Below the pieces are notes generated by a model that saw only the letters and a program-made list of their open reading frames with translations, had not been told where the DNA came from and did no database searches. DNA of 64,000 nt from Dyella sp. S184. GTDB taxonomy: Bacteria > Pseudomonadota > Gammaproteobacteria > Xanthomonadales > Rhodanobacteraceae. Where the stretch lies: assembly GCF_009766065.1 (NCBI RefSeq), contig NZ_LMUE01000003.1:168809-232808 (forward strand). Direction: 5' to 3'. Below are positions 8,489 to 15,581 of this stretch, piece after piece; position 1 is the first letter of the stretch, and every line of letters begins with the position of its first letter. The position numbers and the translations under genes were made by a program.

Positions 8489-9259
8489 ATGCAGACTCGT
8501 ATCCAGGGCACGGTGATGCCCGTGCTTGAAGTGCAGCTCGACCCCAACGACAGCGTCTATGCCGAGAGCGGCGAGCTTTCGTGGATGACCGCCTCAATCC
8601 AGATGACTACGCATACCCAGATGGGTGGTGGCGGCGGTTTGCTTGGCATGTTCAAGCGCGCCGTCGGCGGTGGCAGCTTTTTCATGACGGAATACCGCGC
8701 AGTCCAGTCGCCCGGCGAAGTCGCCTTTGCCACCAAGGTGCCGGGCCATATCGTGCCGGTACCGGTAGGCCCGGGCAGCGAGTACATGGTGCATCGGCAT
8801 GGCTTTCTCTGCGCCACGCCGCAGGTCACCATCGGCGTGGGCTTCCAGCAGTCGCTGGGTGCAGGCATCTTCGGTGGCGATGGTTTCCTGCTGCAGAAAA
8901 TCGGCGGTTCGGGTACGGCATGGCTGGAACTCTCCGGCGAGCTGATCCAGAAGAACCTGGCACCCGGCGAGACCCTGCGGGTTCACCCCGGCCACGTCGG
9001 CGCGTTCCAGTCGTCGGTGGGGTTCCAGATCACCACGGTTCCAGGCATCAAGAACGCCATCTTCGGTGGCGATGGCATCTTCCTGGCCGCACTCACCGGC
9101 CCCGGCACGGTGTGGTTGCAGACACTACCCATCGCGCGCCTGGCTCACCAGATTGCCGAATACATGCCCCGCAGCGGCGGCCAGGCCGCATCTGCCGGCG
9201 TTGGTGGTGGCTTGCTGGGTGGCATCGTGGGTTCGATGTTGAGCGGGAACGACAACTGA
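8489..9259 (+). CDS. AIM24 / TIGR00266 family protein
   Basis: A 256-residue protein of the AIM24 (TIGR00266) family, beta-rich proteins of unknown biochemical role. Typical features: an early VQLDPNDSVYAESGELSWM strand, Gly-rich turns (MGGGGGLLGMFKRAVGGGSFF), repeated FGGDGFLLQKIGG / FGGDGIFLAAL units, and a Gly/Ser-rich tail (GGGLLGGIVGSMLSG). The ATG at 8489 was chosen over an upstream start since it begins the conserved fold (MQTRIQG) and has AGGA upstream. No neighbours in an obvious operon. Confidence 0.85.
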   Translation: MQTRIQGTVMPVLEVQLDPNDSVYAESGELSWMTASIQMTTHTQMGGGGGLLGMFKRAVGGGSFFMTEYRAVQSPGEVAFATKVPGHIVPVPVGPGSEYMVHRHGFLCATPQVTIGVGFQQSLGAGIFGGDGFLLQKIGGSGTAWLELSGELIQKNLAPGETLRVHPGHVGAFQSSVGFQITTVPGIKNAIFGGDGIFLAALTGPGTVWLQTLPIARLAHQIAEYMPRSGGQAASAGVGGGLLGGIVGSMLSGNDN

Positions 9260-9352
9260 CCGGGAAAGCCGGAAGACGGCGCTGGTGCAGATAATTGCAT
9301 CAGCATCTATTTGCTGATCAGGCAGCGCCGTTGCACGGATTCCACGCGACGC

Positions 9353-10480
9353 TCAGCAACGCGTACGCAACGGATGATCAAGTCCGGACATCGTCTGCAG
9401 CAGGCGATGGCGCACCGGTGCCAGCTTGATGGCCTGGGGTGCCAGGTTGTCGCGCAGCCAGCGCAGTGCTGTCGGGCGTCCGCGCATCAACCGGGTGACC
9501 GCGGCCACATTGCGCACTACCTGACGATCCACGGGCTGGCGCAGCTCGGCATATTCCTGCATCCGCTCGAGCTTGCCGGCCATGGCATCGACGGCGCAGT
9601 CAGCAAACACCCAGGCGTCCTCGATGCCGAGATTCATGCCGCGCGCGCCGAGTGGCGAGTGGATGTGCGCCGCATCGCCGCCCAACGCCACCCGACCGAC
9701 ACTGAACTTGTCGGCCAGCCGGTGCGCGATATGGAATTGCGATTGCCACTGCACCTCGCCAGCCACACTATCGCCCGGCAACTGCGCCAACGGGTCCGCG
9801 CCATTGCCGATCACACGCCACACGCCAGCCTGCAGATGCATCAGGAACAGGAAACCGTCCGGCACCAGTCCGATGTGCACGCGCTGCCGATCCAGCGATG
9901 TGCGCAGCCGCAGATCCCAGAGCTGCCATGGCTCGGGCAACGCGTCTCCAGCGAAATCGATGCCCAGTGCATGCCGCACCGCACTGCGCGCACCGTCCGC
10001 GCCAAATACCAGCGGTGCCTGCACGGTCTGCGTGCCGCCATCTGCGTGCTGCAGGGTCACCGTAACCTGCTCCGCATCCTGCTGCAGCGTCTGCAAGGTC
10101 ACGCCGCGCTCCACATGGATGCCCTTCGCCTGCAAAGCCTCGGTGAGCAGCGCCTCGGTGCGCGCCTGCGCCAGGCCGATCGGGAGCTGCGAACGCAGCT
10201 CACGTTGCAGGTCGATCGATACCACTTCGCGGCCGCCGCGATGCATGGTCACACCCATGACTTCGTAGCCTTCGGCGATGATGCGTGCCGCCACGCCGTA
10301 TGCCCCCAGGATCTCAAGCGAACGTGGATTGACCAGCAACGCCTTCGATGTCGTCGTGGGCTGCGTCGCCGCATCGATGATGCGCACCGGCACGCCACGC
10401 CGACTGAGAAACAACGCGGCGGCCAACCCGGTGGGACCGGCGCCAACAATCATCAGAGGTGTGCGAATAGCGGCTGACAT
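9353..10480 (-). CDS. FAD-dependent aromatic-type monooxygenase
   Basis: A 375-residue flavoprotein of the UbiH/PheA/pentachlorophenol-hydroxylase type, which inserts one oxygen atom into an aromatic or similar substrate using NAD(P)H. Seen are the Rossmann motif GAGPTG at the N-terminus, the DG motif (VFGADGARSAVRHALG) and the GD motif (ALGGDAAHIHSPLGARGMN). It is shorter than many relatives because it lacks the C-terminal thioredoxin-like domain. The ATG at 10480 starts the fold; an ATG at 10510 would add ten residues. It diverges from ohrR across an operator-like palindrome, so OhrR may also control it. The substrate is unknown. Confidence 0.88.
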   Translation of the reverse strand: MSAAIRTPLMIVGAGPTGLAAALFLSRRGVPVRIIDAATQPTTTSKALLVNPRSLEILGAYGVAARIIAEGYEVMGVTMHRGGREVVSIDLQRELRSQLPIGLAQARTEALLTEALQAKGIHVERGVTLQTLQQDAEQVTVTLQHADGGTQTVQAPLVFGADGARSAVRHALGIDFAGDALPEPWQLWDLRLRTSLDRQRVHIGLVPDGFLFLMHLQAGVWRVIGNGADPLAQLPGDSVAGEVQWQSQFHIAHRLADKFSVGRVALGGDAAHIHSPLGARGMNLGIEDAWVFADCAVDAMAGKLERMQEYAELRQPVDRQVVRNVAAVTRLMRGRPTALRWLRDNLAPQAIKLAPVRHRLLQTMSGLDHPLRTRC

Positions 10481-10590
10481 GTGGCGAACATCCCCGTCGG
10501 GTGGATCCATAAGTTACCTCATGCGGCCGTGCATGGAATGCATTGCTGGCCAGTGATTACGGGCCCGCCGTCTTCGTGATGAAAAATAGC

Positions 10591-10619
10591 TTGCAATTAA
10601 ATAGTGTGCTATTTAAAAT
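10591..10619 (+). promoter_or_regulatory. ohrR promoter with embedded OhrR-type palindrome
   Basis: TTGCAA (10591-10596) and TAAAAT (10614-10619) are separated by 17 bases, a good sigma-70 promoter. Inside the spacer and -10 lies the perfect palindrome TAAATAG-TGTG-CTATTTA (10598-10615). A near-identical palindrome precedes ohr (11119-11136), so this is the likely OhrR operator. The -10 ends only 7 bases before the ohrR ATG, so the message would be nearly leaderless. Confidence 0.75.
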
Positions 10620-10626
10620 GTGAACC

Positions 10627-11094
10627 ATGAAACCAGCACGCCCCTCCTCGTCGGTCGTTTCAGCCAGCACACCCAGGCTGGATGTGCAGCTGTGTTTTGC
10701 GCTGTATTCGGCCAGCCTCGCGATGAACAAGGTGTATCGCAAGCTGCTCAAGCCGCTGGATCTTACCTATCCGCAGTATCTGGTGATGATGGTGCTGTGG
10801 GAGGACGAGAGCCTGAGCGTGTCGGAAATCGGCGCGCGGCTGTTCCTGGATTCAGCCACGCTGACGCCGCTGCTCAAGCGACTGGAAGCCGCTGGACTGG
10901 TGGCGCGGTTGCGCTCGCGCGAGGACGAGCGGCATGTGGTCATCACGCTCACCGCGAGCGGCAAGGCCTTGCAGGCGAAAGCCGGCAAGGTACAGGAGTC
11001 GGTGTTCTGCGCCACGCAGTGCACGCCGAGCGAGGTGAAGCACCTGAAAGGCGAGCTGGAAGACCTGCGCGCCAGATTGTCTGGTGTGGCGTGA
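10627..11094 (+). CDS. ohrR: OhrR, organic-hydroperoxide-sensing MarR repressor
   Basis: A 155-residue MarR-family winged-helix repressor. The sensing cysteine lies in the typical [15 protein letters not shown] segment (Cys23), and two more cysteines sit near the C-terminus (Cys128 and Cys132). This fits the two-cysteine OhrR of Xanthomonas, where Cys22 and Cys127 form a disulfide on oxidation by organic peroxides and release DNA. The HTH is [25 protein letters not shown], and the wing contains R-S-R-E-D-E-R. It lies directly upstream of ohr, its known target, with matching palindromes at both promoters. No good ribosome site is seen before the ATG, in line with a nearly leaderless message. 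Confidence 0.95.
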   Translation: MKPARPSSSVVSASTPRLDVQLCFALYSASLAMNKVYRKLLKPLDLTYPQYLVMMVLWEDESLSVSEIGARLFLDSATLTPLLKRLEAAGLVARLRSREDERHVVITLTASGKALQAKAGKVQESVFCATQCTPSEVKHLKGELEDLRARLSGVA

Positions 11095-11118
11095 TCAGGC
11101 TTTCATGTTTTATCCAAA

Positions 11119-11136
11119 TACATAGCCCGCTATTTA
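11119..11136 (+). promoter_or_regulatory. OhrR-type operator before ohr
   Basis: TACATAG-CCCG-CTATTTA matches the ohrR palindrome TAAATAG-TGTG-CTATTTA in 13 of 14 arm bases with the same 4-base spacer. It lies 56 bases before the ohr ATG, where a repressor would block the promoter. A second overlapping palindrome, GCTATT-T-AATAGC, spans 11129-11141. Confidence 0.75.
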
Positions 11137-11191
11137 ATAGCCAACTACTTTTTAGCAGTACCACTCGACCACCCGAACAAGGAGACATCCC

Positions 11192-11617
11192 ATGTCCATC
11201 GAAAAAGTCCTGTATCGCGCCAAGGCCACCGCCACCGGCGGTCGTGATGGTCGCGCGAAGTCGTCCGACGGCGTCCTCGATATCAAACTCACCACGCCAA
11301 AGGAACTGGGTGGTGCTGGCGCCGAAGGCACCAATCCGGAGCAGCTGTTTGCCGCGGGTTACTCCGCATGCTTTATCGGCGCGATGAAATTCGTGGCCAG
11401 TCAGCAGAAGCTGCAGTTGCCGGCGGATACCCAGGTGACTGGCCAGGTCGGCATCGGTCCGATCCCAAGCGGTTTCGGCATCGAAGTCGAGCTGAACATC
11501 TCGATTCCCGGCATGCCACGCGCAGATGCCGAAGCACTGGTACAGAAAGCGCACATCGTGTGCCCCTACTCCAATGCCACCCGCAACAACATCGACGTCA
11601 CGCTGACCGTTGTGTGA
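11192..11617 (+). CDS. ohr: Ohr, organic hydroperoxide resistance peroxidase
   Basis: A 141-residue OsmC/Ohr-fold thiol peroxidase that reduces organic hydroperoxides (fatty-acid peroxides, tert-butyl or cumene hydroperoxide). Both catalytic cysteines are in their family context: [12 protein letters not shown] (peroxidatic) and [14 protein letters not shown] (resolving). The N-terminal stretch [20 protein letters not shown] and LTTPKELGG are characteristic. The length is exactly the family norm. AAGGAG precedes the ATG. It is controlled by the adjacent OhrR through the palindrome at 11119-11136, and transcription ends at the hairpin 11639-11674. Confidence 0.97.
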   Translation: MSIEKVLYRAKATATGGRDGRAKSSDGVLDIKLTTPKELGGAGAEGTNPEQLFAAGYSACFIGAMKFVASQQKLQLPADTQVTGQVGIGPIPSGFGIEVELNISIPGMPRADAEALVQKAHIVCPYSNATRNNIDVTLTVV

Positions 11618-11638
11618 GGTGATGCGTCACAAGAACAG

Positions 11639-11674
11639 GAAGGCGACGATGGCCCAATGGCCACCGTCGCCTTC
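11639..11674 (+). terminator. Rho-independent terminator after ohr
   Basis: GAAGGCGACG (11639-11648) pairs with CGTCGCCTTC (11665-11674), with an inner TGGCC/GGCCA stem and a CAAT loop, followed by TGCTTTTC. It ends the ohr transcript 22 bases after the stop. Its foot lies 27 bases from the end of the converging PepSY-type gene. Confidence 0.85.
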
Positions 11675-11700
11675 TGCTTTTCGACCTGACAGGAGCTACC

Positions 11701-12234
11701 TCAGAGCAGCGAAAGCAGCACCGGCACGAGAATGCCACCAAGCAACAGCGCGCCAACCAGCTTCGGCTTGCGGCTGTAACGCCATGCCATGTAGAGCCCT
11801 GTCAAGGTTGATATCAAAAGGCTCAGGGCTACCAGTCCGAAGAAGATCTTCATCGGCAGCAGGTTCTTTTTCGGCTTGGCGCCTGCGTTTTCGGCGCTCC
11901 CGCTGGACGGTGGTGCCACCCGCATGTCGGCTTGCGCGTTCGCTGTTGTTGCAGCGGTCGCTGCATCCGCACCATGAAGATCACTACCTGGCGTAGCCAC
12001 CTCCGCTGGACGTGCCTTGCGCACCGGCATCACCGTGGTCTGCTTCTTGTGCAGCTGCGCCATGCTCGCCAACCATGCGGGCGGCATATAGCTGCTACCG
12101 CGCGTCGTCTCATGCAGGCTGAAGGTCTGCAGGCCTCCGGTAATCGCGAAGAACAGCAGCATGGGCGCGGTAAACACGCCCAGGTAGAGATGAAGCTGGC
12201 GGACAAATTTGAGGACGCGATGACCAGCGGACAT
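11701..12234 (-). CDS. PepSY-associated transmembrane protein
   Basis: A 177-residue inner-membrane protein. It begins with a basic helix and the R-x-L-H motif (FVRQLHLYLGVFTAPMLLFFAITG) seen at the start of PepSY-TM proteins, then a soluble Ala/Thr-rich linker, then two more hydrophobic helices (MKIFFGLVALSLLISTLTGLY and GALLLGGILVPVLLSLL). Many relatives sit beside TonB-dependent iron receptors, but none is near here. The ATG at 12234 has GAAAGG upstream; an ATG at 12249 is also possible. Probably membrane iron/redox related, but the function is not assigned. Confidence 0.75.
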   Translation of the reverse strand: MSAGHRVLKFVRQLHLYLGVFTAPMLLFFAITGGLQTFSLHETTRGSSYMPPAWLASMAQLHKKQTTVMPVRKARPAEVATPGSDLHGADAATAATTANAQADMRVAPPSSGSAENAGAKPKKNLLPMKIFFGLVALSLLISTLTGLYMAWRYSRKPKLVGALLLGGILVPVLLSLL

Positions 12235-12477
12235 GAGAACCTTTCGCATTTGGCAAAGTGCGGACTCTAGTGGGTATTCCTGTTGCCGCCAACCTCTGAA
12301 GCCAACACCATTCGATGCAGCGAAACATGTCGGCCGCATGTGGCGTCTGACCTTTTCGTGATAACCAAGGCAAGGACGCACAATCGCCCATCGGCAAAGC
12401 GACTAGAGTGGCTCTCTGGAAGGAGTCCACGTCATCGCAAGAGTGGATGAAGCAACCCCACGGTACAGGCGCCCACC

Positions 12478-12861
12478 ATGATTCCACGTTTCAGCGACCA
12501 TGCCGCCAACGAGCGCACTTACCTGGCGTGGGTGCGCACGGCGATCGCCGTGATGGCATTCGGCTTTCTGCTTGAGCGTTTCGACATCTTTCTCTCCTAT
12601 GCAAGCCGCGCCGCCGGTCAGGCGATCCCCGGACTGCATGTACGCGCCTCTGAGTGGCTGGGGCTGATCTTGCTGTTGTTCGGTGCTTTTGTAGTGCTGC
12701 TCGCCACGTTTCGGTTCAACCGGAATCGCCAGCGGATCGATAGTGACGACAACACAACCTATGGAGGCACCTTGCTGGAACGGCTGATGACAGGACTGTT
12801 GATTCTGATGGCCATGTTTCTGGTGGTCTACGTGGCACGACAGATCCTGGTGCTGGACTGA
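12478..12861 (+). CDS. YidH-family DUF202 inner-membrane protein
   Basis: A 127-residue membrane protein of the DUF202/YidH family. The signature DHAANERTYLAWVRTAIAVMAFGF opens the chain, followed by a second helix (LGLILLLFGAFVVLLATF) and a third (LMTGLLILMAMFLVVYVARQ). Its function is not known in any bacterium. It diverges from the PepSY-type gene across about 240 bases. Confidence 0.88.
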   Translation: MIPRFSDHAANERTYLAWVRTAIAVMAFGFLLERFDIFLSYASRAAGQAIPGLHVRASEWLGLILLLFGAFVVLLATFRFNRNRQRIDSDDNTTYGGTLLERLMTGLLILMAMFLVVYVARQILVLD

Positions 12862-13117
12862 GTCCCGCCCAGATCATGTCGCCGTCATCACGCGATGCTG
12901 ATCACAATGCAGACCGAGTAGCTGGCCAAGTCGCGGCAGCAGCTTGCGTCGTTGCGGAAAGATTGCCACCTCAGCCGCACTGCAAAAAACAAGTTACTCG
13001 AGGTACACCTTGTCGACTGCCAAATGAATGACTTCCGGCAAGCTCGTGCGCCTCGTCCTCCGAATCGTGGCTGTCCCGTTATCGTATGCAACACCGTCAA
13101 CCCCCAGGGGTATTCCC

Positions 13118-14113
13118 ATGAAGCTGCACATGCCTAGCCGTTCAATGATGCGATCTCCCCTGCTGCGCCGACTGGTCATGTCGACGGTGGCAGCCTGCTT
13201 TATGGCGATATCGGCCTCGTCTTTCGCAGGGGTGTTTGTCTCGATCGGCATTGCGCCGCCACCCCTGCCGATCTATGCGCAACCGGTCATGCCCGGTGAT
13301 GGCTATATCTGGACGCCGGGATATTGGGCCTACGGTGGTGGTGGCTACTTCTGGGTGCCGGGCACCTGGGTTCTGGCACCTTATGTGGGCGCGCTGTGGA
13401 CGCCGGGTTACTGGGGTTGGAACAACGGCTTCTATGTCTTCAATGCCGGCTATTGGGGTCCGCACGTGGGTTTCTATGGCGGCATCAACTATGGCTACGG
13501 CTATGACGGCGCGGGCTACCGGGGTGGCTACTGGGACCATGGTCGCTTCAACTACAACCGGAACGTCGGCTATAGCAACGGCGGTGGTCGCGTGAGCTAT
13601 AACGGTGGCCGCGGCGGCCTGATGGCACGACCCACAGCGCAGGACAAGATGGCTGTACACGATCAGCATATGCAGCCGATGGCAGCTCAGCAGCAACAGG
13701 TTCGCATGGCCAGCCAGAATCGCGCACTGCGGGCCTCGGTCAACCATGGCGCACCGCCCATCGCCGCCACATCGCGACCAGGAGCTTTCAGTGGCAATGG
13801 TGTTGTCAGGGCAAACGGGGCGATGGCTGCAGCGGCGGCCAGTTCGCGCACTGCCCACGTGAGTAACCGCGGCAACATGAGCGCCCCACGCTCCGCCAGC
13901 TATGCACCGAGAAACGGCAACGCTCAACGGTCAGCACAGTACAGCCGCCCCGCGCGTAGTGCTGCTGGATATCAAGGGTCCGCGCGAACGGCTTCCGCCT
14001 ATCACCCGGCGGCACGTTCGTATCAACAGGCACGGCCGCAAGCTCGTCCACAAGCGCGTCCACAGGCACATGCTCAACCGGCCCGCGGCGGTGGTGACAG
14101 GGAAAGGCACTAA
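13118..14113 (+). CDS. YXWGXW-repeat exported protein
   Basis: A 331-residue exported protein. After a signal peptide (hydrophobic run ending SSFAG) come several aromatic repeats of the YXWGXW type: YIWTPGYWAYG, YFWVPGTWV, ALWTPGYWGWNN, FNAGYWGPHVGFYGGINYGYGY. The second half is low complexity, rich in Ala, Arg, Asn, Gln and Ser, and ends in a short Arg-Pro-Gln-Ala repeat. Such proteins are common in Burkholderiales and Xanthomonadales, and their function is unknown. The ATG at 13118 has an AGGGG ribosome site; an earlier in-frame start at 13028 would bury the signal peptide. A bidirectional terminator follows. Confidence 0.85.
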   Translation: MKLHMPSRSMMRSPLLRRLVMSTVAACFMAISASSFAGVFVSIGIAPPPLPIYAQPVMPGDGYIWTPGYWAYGGGGYFWVPGTWVLAPYVGALWTPGYWGWNNGFYVFNAGYWGPHVGFYGGINYGYGYDGAGYRGGYWDHGRFNYNRNVGYSNGGGRVSYNGGRGGLMARPTAQDKMAVHDQHMQPMAAQQQQVRMASQNRALRASVNHGAPPIAATSRPGAFSGNGVVRANGAMAAAAASSRTAHVSNRGNMSAPRSASYAPRNGNAQRSAQYSRPARSAAGYQGSARTASAYHPAARSYQQARPQARPQARPQAHAQPARGGGDRERH

Positions 14114-14144
14114 TACACTCGCGTACCATTTGAGGTGATTCCAG

Positions 14145-14182
14145 ACAGAAAACGGGCCAGAGCAATCTGGCCCGTTTTCTGT
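14145..14182. terminator. Strong bidirectional terminator
   Basis: A perfect 17-base stem (14145-14161 with 14166-14182) and a GCAA loop. The arms end in AAAA/TTTT runs on both strands (CGTTTTCTGT on the plus strand), so it can stop transcription from the YXWGXW gene and from the converging DUF3617 gene. Confidence 0.9.
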
Positions 14183-14269
14183 TGCATCGATGTCAATGGC
14201 GAGGGCGATTGGCCCTTGTGCAGATGAAGTTCCAGCCGGTCCCGTAACCCGTTGCCCTCCAGTGCACCC

Positions 14270-14764
14270 TCAATGCCTTCCCGAATGAATGATGGTTCCA
14301 TTCGCGGACATCCGATCCCCCGGCTGCATTCCTGCCGGGCAACTGCCGACATACTTCGAATCCTGGATCATCACGTCCCCTGTCTCGCCTCCAAAAGCAG
14401 GCGTGAAAGTCGAATGCGTCTCGGAATGGGCGGCGGTGTCGCCCTGAAAGGTGGCCACCGACTTTGACTGAATAGTTGTTGGGCCGACGACGCAACGCAT
14501 CTCCACGGTATATGTACTCCCGTCGGCACTCTCGTTGATCTTGGTACAGCCCATCTTTACGTTGTTGGCGATAGATTGCACGTGCTGATCGTACGCATGG
14601 TTGCGGCAGATCTCCGTCGTGCTATCGGTTGTTTTGTTGCCAGGACTCGCGGTGTCCTGAAGGTGCATTTGCCAAAGCCCCTCGCGCAGCGGAGGGGGAG
14701 TTACAGCATGGGCGACACCGATCGGCATGGCCAGGAGTGCGGCTACGTAAACGAGCATCTTCAT
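14270..14764 (-). CDS. DUF3617 periplasmic protein
   Basis: A 164-residue exported protein with a signal peptide (MKMLVYVAALLAMPIGVAHA). It is recognisable as DUF3617 by the opening REGLWQMHLQ, the conserved cysteines (TTEICRN, VKMGCTKI, VEMRCVVG, GSCPAGMQPGD) and TIQSKSVATFQGD. Four cysteines in an oxidising compartment probably form two disulfides. Function unknown; the family is common in Rhodanobacteraceae and sphingomonads. Convergent with the YXWGXW gene, sharing its terminator. Confidence 0.85.
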   Translation of the reverse strand: MKMLVYVAALLAMPIGVAHAVTPPPLREGLWQMHLQDTASPGNKTTDSTTEICRNHAYDQHVQSIANNVKMGCTKINESADGSTYTVEMRCVVGPTTIQSKSVATFQGDTAAHSETHSTFTPAFGGETGDVMIQDSKYVGSCPAGMQPGDRMSANGTIIHSGRH

Positions 14765-15023
14765 CGTCGTTGCTCCTTCGTGACGTCATTGGCCAGTCCC
14801 GCCAAATTCTCGATCGGATCACATACGGCTCGGTTATCGAACCGCTACCCACGTCTTTGGCAGTCCGCTCCCAAGCGATTCTGCGCCCGTCATGGGGGAG
14901 ACCGGCAACCGGCCAATCGATTTAGACCGAAGAGCCGATCGCCGTTGCGCAGCAGAGATATCGGGTGCCGGGCCGCGCACTGCCTATGTTGGGAAAGGGT
15001 TGCCCGCTGACGCAAGCCAGACG

Positions 15024-15368
15024 TCAAGCCTTCCTCAGGAAGCAAACCTTCAACACCAGCCCCTTGATCTTGTCCGAGCTGCCTTCGATATGCTCATCGT
15101 CACCCTCGACCAGACGGATATTCCTGATCGCGGTGCCCTGCTTCAATGGAGTGGACGAGTCCTTTACCTTGAGATACTTGACCACCATCACCGTGTCACC
15201 GCTGTTGAGGACGTTGCCGTTGATGTCCCGCACCACGACGCCGGCATCAACTACCCTGACACCTTCCACGATCAGCCATTCATGGCTGCAATCGGCTCAG
15301 ACGTAGTTGTCGCCATCCGGATAGGTATTTTCCATGGCGCAAAGCGGACATGCGGGTATGGTGGTCAC
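15024..15368 (-). pseudogene. phnA: phnA/yjdM homologue with in-frame TGA at a zinc-ligand Cys codon
   Basis: Reading from GTG at 15368 gives the whole PhnA (YjdM) fold: a zinc ribbon beginning VTTIPACPLCAMENTYPDG, then DNYV-stop-ADCSHEW, then the conserved body VVRDINGNVLNSGDTVMVVK and IRLVEGDDEHIEG. The only break is TGA at 15297-15299, precisely where the first Cys of the second C-x-x-C pair belongs (TGC/TGT to TGA). Length with read-through is 114 codons, near the family norm of about 110. The simplest reading is a recent nonsense mutation or a sequencing error. The part after the TGA could still be made from GTG at 15269 (81 residues) but would lack the ribbon. A hairpin lies just downstream of the TGA (see findings). 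PhnA has no established function in phosphonate use. Confidence 0.82.
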
Positions 15369-15581
15369 GATTCGATCCAGCCGGGTCAGTCAAGGGCCGC
15401 GAGTATGTAAGCCGTCGCCACCTGCCATATGGCAGCCCTAGACCATCACCACCAATCACTTGCGGCGGAGCCCAGGTTGATTGCGGTCCGGCTCACGTGG
15501 CCGCAGCCGTCGCTGGAGGGGTAACATGAGCAGTGTCAGTCGCCCGACAGCGACCGCACAGGGGATTCCATCGGTGATTGT

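Noticed and set aside
9311..10477. Plus-strand open frame of 388 codons opposite the monooxygenase gene
   Set aside because: The minus strand has GAGPTG and the GD motif; the plus frame is antisense.
15297..15299. Claiming a genuine selenocysteine codon in phnA
   Set aside because: The hairpin does not fit the SECIS consensus I know, no Sec-containing PhnA is known to me, and Sec genes are not in the window; reported only as a finding to test.
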